Of a stretch of 64,000 bases of DNA, positions 58,108-64,000 are shown one piece after another. The notes under the pieces are model-generated. The model worked only from the letters and a program-made list of their open reading frames with translations. It had not been told where the DNA came from and searched no databases. The position numbers and the translations under genes are program-made. This stretch comes from Mesorhizobium carmichaelinearum. Lineage in GTDB: Bacteria > Pseudomonadota > Alphaproteobacteria > Rhizobiales > Rhizobiaceae. Each line of letters opens with the position of its first letter. Position 1 is the stretch's first letter. Location of the stretch: NCBI RefSeq assembly GCF_900199455.1, contig NZ_FZQR01000021.1:1-64000 (forward strand). The letters run 5' to 3'.

Positions 58108-58742
58108 GCTGCTGCCTCCAGAAGAGAGATATCGGCGCCCCTGATGGCGTCGAGATTGCGGCCAATCTTGTCCACCGGCCAATGCCACCATGCCAATGCC
58201 AGCAGCCGCCTGATCGTCCTGTCGTCGAAGCGCATCTTCACCACCTTGGCCGCGTTGCCGGCGACGATCGCATAGGGCGCCACATCATGCGTCACCACCG
58301 ATTTTGCGGCGATGATGGCGCCATGGCCGATTTCCACACCGGGCAGGATCACCGCCTCCATGCCGATCCAGACATCGCTGCCGACCACCGTGTCGCCGCG
58401 CACCTCCTTCGACCATGTCGCCGGGTCAAAGCCCTTTTCCCAGCCATGGCCGAAAATGTTGAACGGATAGGTCGAAAAGCCGGACATTGCGTGGTTGGCG
58501 CCATTCATGATGAAGCGCGTGCCTTCGGCGATGGCGCAGAACTTGCCGATGATGAGCTTGTCGCCGATGAAGGGATAGTGGTGCAGAACGCATTTCTGCG
58601 CGAATTTGTCCGGCCCGTCCGGGTCGTCATAATAGGTGAAGTCGCCGATCTCGATGTTCGGCTCCGTCACCAGCGGCTTCAGGAAGCCGACGCGCGTGTG
58701 CATCGGGATCGGGTGCTTGATGTCGGGGTTGGGTCCGTCCAT
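58104..58742 (-). CDS. CatB-type xenobiotic O-acetyltransferase
   Basis: 212 aa left-handed beta-helix acetyltransferase of the VatD/CatB family. The catalytic His is in MNGANHAMSGFSTYPF; hexapeptide turns include VVGSDVWIGMEAVILPGVEIG. Family members acetylate chloramphenicol or streptogramins; chromosomal copies may act on other hydroxyls. Start ATG 58742 is preferred to an earlier one. Overlaps engB by 4 bases. Confidence 0.9.
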   Translation of the reverse strand: MDGPNPDIKHPIPMHTRVGFLKPLVTEPNIEIGDFTYYDDPDGPDKFAQKCVLHHYPFIGDKLIIGKFCAIAEGTRFIMNGANHAMSGFSTYPFNIFGHGWEKGFDPATWSKEVRGDTVVGSDVWIGMEAVILPGVEIGHGAIIAAKSVVTHDVAPYAIVAGNAAKVVKMRFDDRTIRRLLALAWWHWPVDKIGRNLDAIRGADISLLEAAA

Positions 58743-58861
58743 GTCGGTTCGTCCGGGATTGGCAAGCGGGCGCATCCGCAACCGGAGCGCCTGGTCAAAA
58801 TAACGTGATCCGCCCTATAGCACCAATCGGCTGAGGAGCGAGCCTTCCTTGGCGGACAAGC

Positions 58862-59176
58862 TCATTTGTTGCCGCGGCAGATCACGATCGGATTGGACAG
58901 CGCGCTGTCGAAACCGCTGCCCTGGTAGATCGTGACATTCGAGGCGCCGGGCGGCAGCAGGAACGTGCCTTCGACAATTTTCTGATCGCCCGCCATCGTG
59001 TGCAGAGCCCAGCTATACGTGCAGAATTGCGGCGGTGCCGTGGGTTCGACGTGGCTGCAGTTCAGCTGCGCGCCACCCAGCATGGCGGCACCGCCGCAGC
59101 TGACCGCCTCCTTTGCAACCGCCGCGCCCGGGCATCCGACGAGAGCCGTCACGGCTGCGATCCTGATCCAGTTCAT
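58862..59176 (-). CDS. Small secreted protein, 104 aa
   Basis: Signal peptide (about residues 1-21, ending AAVA), then a mature domain with four Cys (SCGG, LNCSH, QFCTY, VICRG) that could form two disulphides. No family recognised. It has its own gap on both sides; a MarR remnant lies divergent. Periplasmic or extracellular function unknown. Confidence 0.65.
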   Translation of the reverse strand: MNWIRIAAVTALVGCPGAAVAKEAVSCGGAAMLGGAQLNCSHVEPTAPPQFCTYSWALHTMAGDQKIVEGTFLLPPGASNVTIYQGSGFDSALSNPIVICRGNK

Positions 59177-59296
59177 CGTCGAAATCCTTGCCGGAAAACG
59201 CTCGCCGCCAAGGTGGCTTTTCCGCGCCGTGGCCCATGCGATTTTTGTTCCGGGCGGCTTAATCCGTCTTGCACGCGCCGTCCAGCGGGATTATGT

Positions 59297-59317
59297 GCAT
59301 GATGATAATAAGCATGC
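59297..59317. promoter_or_regulatory. Palindrome before the MarR remnant and efflux genes
   Basis: GCATG-ATGATAATAAG-CATGC is an inverted repeat with 5-bp arms around an AT-rich centre that contains a -10-like GATAAT. It lies 38 bases before the MarR remnant and is probably the former MarR operator at the efflux promoter. Confidence 0.4.
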
Positions 59318-59354
59318 TCACGAAAGCTTGTCCCCTAGATCCTAATCACCTCCC

Positions 59355-59678
59355 ATGTCCTCCTCGCCCAATATCAGCTTCGTGCTGCATGACGTCGCGC
59401 GCCTGTTTCGAAAGAGATTTGAGCAGCGTTCGCGGACATCGGGGCTGCACCGGCCCAACCCCGCCGATCGCAGGGCCTGGCTGCTTTACCTGACCCCGCA
59501 GGCCCATCCGCTGCTCGAGACCATGCGCGGCAACGGCCGGAAAACACGAGACGAGGCCTTTGCCGGTCTCTCACCTGAAACACAGCAGCATCTGCTGCAA
59601 ACCCTGACCTTGATCAAATCCAATCTGCTCGCGGCTAGCACCCAGCCAGCCGTCGACCGGGAGAAAGTACATGGCTGA
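59355..59678 (+). pseudogene. MarR-family regulator with internal deletion of its DNA-binding core
   Basis: 107 aa still in frame. The N-terminal helix (FVLHDVARLFRKRFEQRSRT) is joined directly to the wing and C-terminal part (HRPNPADRRAWLLYLTPQAH). In intact relatives about 50 residues with the helix-turn-helix stand between these parts, so an in-frame deletion at about residue 31 removed the recognition helix. It should not bind DNA in the normal way. It sits just before an emrA-emrB pair (8-base overlap with the HlyD-type gene), where EmrR-type repressors normally are. Confidence 0.75.
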
Positions 59679-60966
59679 ATCAACATCCCCCAAGAAGCCT
59701 GCCGAAGACGACCCTTCCGCGGGTCGCACCGGAGACCAAATCATCCGGCTGGACAGCGAACGCGAACAGCGGCGTGGCAATGTCGTCATCGACAATGACG
59801 GACTTGAAGCCCCGGCTGCGCTGGCGCCGGCTGCGCTCGAAGCTCCGGCCAAGGAGCCGCGGGCACAGCCGGCCCCTGTCACCGTTGCCCCTCCTGCCCC
59901 GGCCAAGCCGAAGCGCAGCCTGACGCGGCCGGTGCTTTTCGCCCTGCTTCCCGTCGCGCTGGTCGTCGGCGGCTATTATTACGTCACCGGCGGCCAGGTG
60001 ATGACGACCGACAATGCCTATATCCAGGCGCAGTCGCTCGGCGTGTCCACCGACGTCTCCGGCACCGTGCAGGAGATCGACGTGCACGAGAACCAGGCGG
60101 TGAAGAAGGGCGACGTGCTGTTCCGCCTGCGGCCGGCCTCGTTCGAAACCGCGCTTGCCGCCGCCCAGGCCCAGCTCGGGACCGTGCGCAACCAGGTGCT
60201 GACGCTGCAAGCGAGCTACCAGCAGTCGCTGGCGCAGATCGAACAGGCTGAGGCTGACATTCCCTATTACGAGGCCGCCTTCCAGCGGCAGCAGGACTTG
60301 CTCAAGACCTCCACCGCCTCCAAGGCGTCTTTCGACAGCGCCCAGCACGACCTCGTCGCGGCGCGCCAGAAAGTGGCGGTCGCCAAGTCGCAGGCGCAGG
60401 CCACGCTTGCCCAGTTGGGCGGCGACGCCGACCAGCCGGTGGAAAAGAACCCGTTCTATCTGCAGGCCCAGTCGGGCGTCGACGATGCGCAGCGCAACCT
60501 TGGCGATTCCGTCGTCAAGGCGCCATTCGACGGCGTCGTCACCAATGTCGACGCGCTTCAGGTCGGCAAGTATCTGCCGGCTTCGCAGCCCGCCTTCAGC
60601 CTGGTGTCGTCGACCGATCTGTGGATCGAGGCGGAGCCGAAGGAAACCGAGCTGACCTATGTGCGGCCGGGACAGACGGCGACGATCAGCGTCGACACCT
60701 ATCCGGGTGCCGTCTGGCACGGCACGGTTGCCTCGATCAGCCCGGCCTCGTCGTCGAGCTTCTCGCTGCTGCCGGCGCAGAACACCACCGGCAACTGGGT
60801 CAAGGTCGTGCAGCGCATCCCGATGCGCGTGACGGTCGACGATGCCAAGGACAAACCGCCGCTGCGCGGCGGCATGAGCGTGGTGATCGACGTCGAGACC
60901 GGCCATACGCGCGGCCTGCCGGACTTCGTCACCAACCTCCTGAACCGGTTCGGACAGAAATCATGA
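59671..60966 (+). CDS. HlyD/EmrA-type membrane fusion protein (second system)
   Basis: 431 aa. Long cytoplasmic Pro/Ala-rich N-terminus, one helix (about residues 86-104), TTDNAYIQAQSLGVSTDVSG, a coiled-coil hairpin and VVKAPFDGVVTNVDALQVG. Start ATG 59671 lies inside the end of the MarR remnant; it overlaps the following permease gene by 4 bases. Adaptor of a tripartite efflux pump. Confidence 0.92.
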   Translation: MAESTSPKKPAEDDPSAGRTGDQIIRLDSEREQRRGNVVIDNDGLEAPAALAPAALEAPAKEPRAQPAPVTVAPPAPAKPKRSLTRPVLFALLPVALVVGGYYYVTGGQVMTTDNAYIQAQSLGVSTDVSGTVQEIDVHENQAVKKGDVLFRLRPASFETALAAAQAQLGTVRNQVLTLQASYQQSLAQIEQAEADIPYYEAAFQRQQDLLKTSTASKASFDSAQHDLVAARQKVAVAKSQAQATLAQLGGDADQPVEKNPFYLQAQSGVDDAQRNLGDSVVKAPFDGVVTNVDALQVGKYLPASQPAFSLVSSTDLWIEAEPKETELTYVRPGQTATISVDTYPGAVWHGTVASISPASSSSFSLLPAQNTTGNWVKVVQRIPMRVTVDDAKDKPPLRGGMSVVIDVETGHTRGLPDFVTNLLNRFGQKS

Positions 60967-62510
60967 CCAGCGCGACCGCGGCAGGTGCCACACCGGTGGT
61001 CGCCAATCGCGGCGCCATCACGGCCTGCGTGATCCTGGCCGTCATCATGCAGGCGCTGGACACGACCATCGCCAATGTGGCGCTGCCGTACATTCAGGGC
61101 AGCGTTTCGGCCAGCGCCGACCAGATCAACTGGGTGCTGACCTCCTACATCGTCGCGGCGGCGGTGATGACGCCGCCCTCGGGCTACCTTGCCAACCGTT
61201 TCGGCCGCAAGCGCATCCTGTTGACCTCTATCACCGGCTTCGTGGTCGCCTCGGTGCTGTGCGGCTTCGCGCAGTCGCTGCCGCAGATCGTCGGCTTCCG
61301 CCTGCTGCAGGGCCTGTTCGGCGCGGCGCTTGTGCCGCTGTCGCAGAGTATCCTGCTCGACATCTACAGCGTCGAAGAGCGCGGCTCGGCGATGGCGCTG
61401 TTCGGCGTCTCGGTGATGGTCGGCCCGGTGCTGGGTCCGGTCATCGGCGGCTGGCTGACCGAAAATGTCAGCTGGCGCTGGGTGTTCTACATCAACGTGC
61501 CGATCGGCGCGCTGGCTTTCGCCGGCGTGTCCCTGTTCGTCCTGGAAACCAAGCTGGACATCAAGGCAAGGCTGGACTGGCTGGGTTTCGGCATGCTCAG
61601 CATCACCATCGCGGCGCTGCAGATGTTTCTCGATCGCGGCGAGCAGCTCAACTGGTTCTCCTCATCCGAAATCATCGTCGAGGCGCTGATCTGCGCGTCG
61701 GCCTTCTATATCTTCCTCGTCCACACCTTCACCGCCAAAAACACCTTCGTGAATCCGCGGCTGTTCCTGGATCGGAATTTCGCCGTCGGCATGATCTTCA
61801 TCTTCATCATCGGCATCACCTATCTCGCCTCGCTGGCGCTGATGACACCCTATCTGCAGACGCTGATGGGCTATCCTGTGGTGACGGCCGGCATCGTCAT
61901 GGGCCCGCGCGGCCTCGGCACGATGGCGTGCATGTTCCTGGTCGGCAGACTGATCGGCAAGGTGGATACACGCTGGCTGCTGTTCATCGGCCTCGCGATC
62001 ACCGCCTGGGCGATGTACGACATGACCGGCTGGACCCCTGATGTCTCGCAATGGACGATCATCAGCACCGGTTTCATCCAGGGTGCCGGCTTGGGCTTCC
62101 TGTTCGTGCCGCTGACCACCATCACCTTCGCCACGCTGGCGCCGGAGCGGCGGGCGGAAGGCACCGGCCTCTACAATCTGTCGCGCAACATCGGCTCCAG
62201 CGTCGGCATCTCGGTCGTCACCGCGCTCTTGACGCAGAATGTGCAGATCAACCATGCCAACATCGCCACCTATGTGACGCCCTTCAACCAGGCGTTCGGC
62301 AATCCGGCGATCGCGCAGGCGATGAACCCCTACACCGCCGCCGGCCGCGCAGCACTTGACGGCGTGGTGACGCTGCAGGCGACTGTTATCAGCTACATGA
62401 ACGACTTCAAGCTGATGATGATCCTGTCGCTGGCCGCCATCCCGCTGGTGCTGTTGCTGCGCAAGCCAGGCACGCCGGCCAAGGTCGACCATAGTGCCGT
62501 GATGGAGTGA
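60963..62510 (+). CDS. DHA2-family MFS efflux permease, EmrB type (second system)
   Basis: 515 aa, 14 helices. MQALDTTIANVALPYIQGS is the classic DHA2 motif; LTSYIVAAAVMTPPSGYLANRFGRKR contains the helix 2-3 loop motif, and VSWRWVFYINVPIG is also typical. Start ATG 60963 overlaps the adaptor stop. Proton-driven drug exporter paired with the upstream adaptor. With the local MarR damaged, expression may be unregulated. Confidence 0.92.
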   Translation: MTSATAAGATPVVANRGAITACVILAVIMQALDTTIANVALPYIQGSVSASADQINWVLTSYIVAAAVMTPPSGYLANRFGRKRILLTSITGFVVASVLCGFAQSLPQIVGFRLLQGLFGAALVPLSQSILLDIYSVEERGSAMALFGVSVMVGPVLGPVIGGWLTENVSWRWVFYINVPIGALAFAGVSLFVLETKLDIKARLDWLGFGMLSITIAALQMFLDRGEQLNWFSSSEIIVEALICASAFYIFLVHTFTAKNTFVNPRLFLDRNFAVGMIFIFIIGITYLASLALMTPYLQTLMGYPVVTAGIVMGPRGLGTMACMFLVGRLIGKVDTRWLLFIGLAITAWAMYDMTGWTPDVSQWTIISTGFIQGAGLGFLFVPLTTITFATLAPERRAEGTGLYNLSRNIGSSVGISVVTALLTQNVQINHANIATYVTPFNQAFGNPAIAQAMNPYTAAGRAALDGVVTLQATVISYMNDFKLMMILSLAAIPLVLLLRKPGTPAKVDHSAVME

Positions 62511-62562
62511 AGCGCTGGAAGCGGTCGACGTTCGATCGCTGAAGCCCAGCCGTCTTCGCAGG

Positions 62563-62607
62563 ACGCAAAAAGAAACCGGGGTCCTGTGAGGGACTACAGG
62601 ACCCCGG
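62563..62607 (-). terminator. Rho-independent terminator of the second fasciclin gene
   Basis: A 12-bp perfect stem, CCGGGGTCCTGT with ACAGGACCCCGG around an 8-base loop (62576-62607). Read on the minus strand, it is followed by TTTCTTTTT. It ends the fasciclin transcript; on the plus strand it follows the efflux operon but lacks a T-tract. Confidence 0.85.
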
Positions 62608-62715
62608 CCTCACCGGTAACGGCTTCCCCAAGAAACATGGCACCTCGTCATGAGGCGGGGATGGCAGACTAGAAAGCCCCAACGGCCTGCCACTGCCCCC
62701 TTTCGCCGGAAGCCG

Positions 62716-63276
62716 TTACTTCGGCAACAGCACCTTGTTGACGACATGGATGACGCCGTTCGACTGGTTGACGTCGGCGATGGTCACCTTCGCCTCGCCG
62801 CCGGACTCATCCATGATGTAGAGCTTGCCCTTCTTGACCTCGGCGGTGAGCGTGTCGCCCGAGACGGTCTTCATCTCGTATTTGCCGCCCATCGCCTTGG
62901 CCTTCTTCATCATCTCGGCGCCGGAAATCTTGCCGGCCACGACATGCGCGGTCAGCACCTTGGTGAGCTTGTCCTTGTTCTCGGGCTTCAGCAGCGTGTC
63001 GACCGTGCCGGCCGGAAGTGCCGCGAAAGCCTCGTTGGTTGGCGCGAAGACGGTGAACGGTCCGGCGCCCTGCAATGTGTCGACCAGGCCGGCGGCCTTG
63101 ACGGCGGCGACCAGCGTCGTGTGATCCTTCGAATTGACGGCGTTCTCGACGATGGTCTTGGTGGTGTACATCGGCGCGCCGCCGACATTCGGGTTCTTGG
63201 CGTAGGCCGGGGCGGCAATCGCCACGCCGGCGACGAGGGCAGAAATGGCGATGGTCCTGAATGACGGCAAGCGCAT
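62716..63276 (-). CDS. Secreted fasciclin-domain protein (second copy)
   Basis: 186 aa. Signal peptide (about 1-26, ending PAYA), one fasciclin domain. Residues 44-106 differ from residues 42-104 of the first copy at only one of 63 positions (Asp for Glu), while the C-terminal thirds differ clearly and this copy has no Cys. Start ATG 63276 behind GGAGGAAG. A GAAAC-17-CGTGA sequence upstream suggests the same sigma factor. Confidence 0.92.
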   Translation of the reverse strand: MRLPSFRTIAISALVAGVAIAAPAYAKNPNVGGAPMYTTKTIVENAVNSKDHTTLVAAVKAAGLVDTLQGAGPFTVFAPTNEAFAALPAGTVDTLLKPENKDKLTKVLTAHVVAGKISGAEMMKKAKAMGGKYEMKTVSGDTLTAEVKKGKLYIMDESGGEAKVTIADVNQSNGVIHVVNKVLLPK

Positions 63277-63336
63277 GTGGTCTTCCTCCGGGTGAGGGCT
63301 GATCGGAATTGATAGCCTTTGGAAATGCACACGCAG

Positions 63337-63363
63337 TCACGCCGCCGACAGCGCGCTAGTTTC
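63337..63363 (-). promoter_or_regulatory. ECF-type promoter of the second fasciclin gene
   Basis: On the minus strand GAAAC (63363-63359) is followed after 17 bases by CGTGA (63341-63337), about 60 bases before the start codon. It parallels the element before the first fasciclin gene. Confidence 0.45.
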
Positions 63364-63400
63364 GCCGATCACGGGAACGTGAACGGATATCTGCCCGAAG

Positions 63401-63427
63401 AAAAAGCCCGGGCGAACCGGGCTTTTT
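63401..63427. terminator. Rho-independent terminator after yidC
   Basis: AAAAAGCCCGG, 5-base loop, CCGGGCTTTTT: an 11-bp stem with A and T runs on both sides, so it can act in both directions. It lies 15 bases beyond the yidC stop. Confidence 0.9.
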
Positions 63428-63442
63428 CGGGAAAAGAGGTCT

Positions 63443-64000
63443 TTACTCCGCTGGCGACGGTTTCTTTCGAAACAGCGCCACCAGATTGTCCCACAGCTCG
63501 ATCTTGGCGCCCTGGCGCTTCATGATGACGCCCTGCTGGAGGATCGACAGCGTGTTGTTCCAGGCCCAGTAGATGACGAGGCCGGCCGGGAAACCTGCCA
63601 TCATGAAGGTGAAGATGATCGGCATCCAGGTGAAGATCGCGGCCTGCGTCGGATCCGGCGGCGTCGGGTTCATGCGCATCTGCAGGAACATGGTGACGCC
63701 CATGATCAGCGGCCACACGCCAATCATCAGCATGTGCGGCAGCGTCAACGGGATCAGGCCGAACAGGTTGAAGATCGATGTCGGATCGGGCGCCGCCAGA
63801 TCCTGGATCCAGCCGAAGAACGGCGCATGCCGCATCTCGATGGTGATGTAGAGCACCTTGTAGAGCGAGAAGAAGACCGGGATCTGCAGCGCCACCGGCC
63901 AGCAGCCGGCGAGCGGATTGATCTTCTCGGTCTTGTACAGCTCCATCATCGCCTGCTGCTGCTTCATCTTGTCGTCCGCGTATTTCTCGCGGATTTCGAG
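63443..64000 (-). CDS. yidC: Membrane protein insertase YidC, 5'-truncated by window edge
   Basis: C-terminal 185 residues of the Oxa1/YidC core; the frame stays open to the window edge (EIREKYADDKMKQQQAMMEL), so the start and periplasmic domain lie outside. Conserved features are INPLAGCWPVALQIPVFFSL, PFFGWIQDLAAPDP and PAGLVIYWAWNNTLSILQQ. YidC inserts inner-membrane proteins alone or with SecYEG. It is the end of the conserved backbone seen in this window and would be followed outside by rnpA and rpmH in most rhizobia. Confidence 0.95.
   Translation of the reverse strand, partial: LEIREKYADDKMKQQQAMMELYKTEKINPLAGCWPVALQIPVFFSLYKVLYITIEMRHAPFFGWIQDLAAPDPTSIFNLFGLIPLTLPHMLMIGVWPLIMGVTMFLQMRMNPTPPDPTQAAIFTWMPIIFTFMMAGFPAGLVIYWAWNNTLSILQQGVIMKRQGAKIELWDNLVALFRKKPSPAE

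Noticed and set aside
59355..59678. A genuine small protein unrelated to MarR
   Set aside because: Both ends match MarR-family regulators clearly (dimerisation helix, NPADRRAW wing), and its place before emrA-emrB-type genes is that of an EmrR-type repressor.
1..64000. tRNA, rRNA, insertion sequences, prophage genes and replication origins
   Set aside because: None was recognised by eye on either strand. Short tRNAs could be missed without a dedicated search such as tRNAscan.

Overview
The window looks like chromosomal DNA of an alphaproteobacterium of the Rhizobiales, most likely Mesorhizobium or a close relative in Phyllobacteriaceae. The reasons are uniformly high GC, typical rhizobial gene neighbourhoods (def-fmt-truA, dapE, dapD, argB, engB, yidC), many livKHMGF-type transporter and MarR/TetR genes, and abundant short palindromic intergenic elements. 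No rRNA, tRNA, CRISPR array, transposase, integrase or phage gene was recognised. About 70 protein genes are supported; the first (unknown membrane protein) and the last (yidC) run off the window edges.

Left part (1-16.2 kb), accessory catabolism. A complete branched-chain-amino-acid-type ABC importer (Tat-exported binding protein, two permeases, two ATPases; 1.5-6.4 kb) is followed by an NhaD-like antiporter and nicotinamidase pncA on the minus strand. Divergent from pncA lies a tightly overlapping plus-strand operon (9.05-16.2 kb): FAD subunit and fused iron-sulphur/molybdopterin subunit of a molybdenum hydroxylase, a 6-hydroxynicotinate-reductase-like protein, a UPF0280 (ApbE-fold) protein, a DUF1185 protein and a MarR regulator. 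Hydroxylase plus reductase resembles the opening logic of reductive N-heteroaromatic breakdown, but the substrate is unknown. This is the best candidate for an undescribed system.

Middle (16.2-30.6 kb), mixed single genes: inositol-phosphatase family, two luciferase-like monooxygenases, arylamine N-acetyltransferase, AI-2E family transporter, an AhpD-like protein with an XRE/MmyB regulator, a DUF6481 protein behind a heat-shock-like promoter, the guanidinium exporter sugE behind a guanidine-II riboswitch, transglutaminase-like, CDF transporter, GFA, methyltransferase and rmuC.

Right part (29.2-64 kb), a conserved rhizobial housekeeping backbone interrupted by accessory islets. def and fmt are split by a FitAB-type toxin-antitoxin pair with a 31-bp palindromic operator; truA faces dapE. 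dapD, a HAD phosphatase, argB, engB and yidC follow in backbone order on the minus strand. Between them sit a LOG protein, a GGDEF cyclase, a Tat-tagged small protein with a GMC oxidoreductase, a TetR/VOC pair, phhA with an Lrp regulator, a BchE-like radical SAM protein, an amidase, an ECF sigma/RskA/fasciclin/msrB cluster, and two EmrAB-type efflux systems. One efflux system has a TetR regulator with clear operators; the other has a MarR regulator that has lost its DNA-binding core. A second fasciclin gene, almost identical in part to the first, lies 10 kb away in the opposite orientation.
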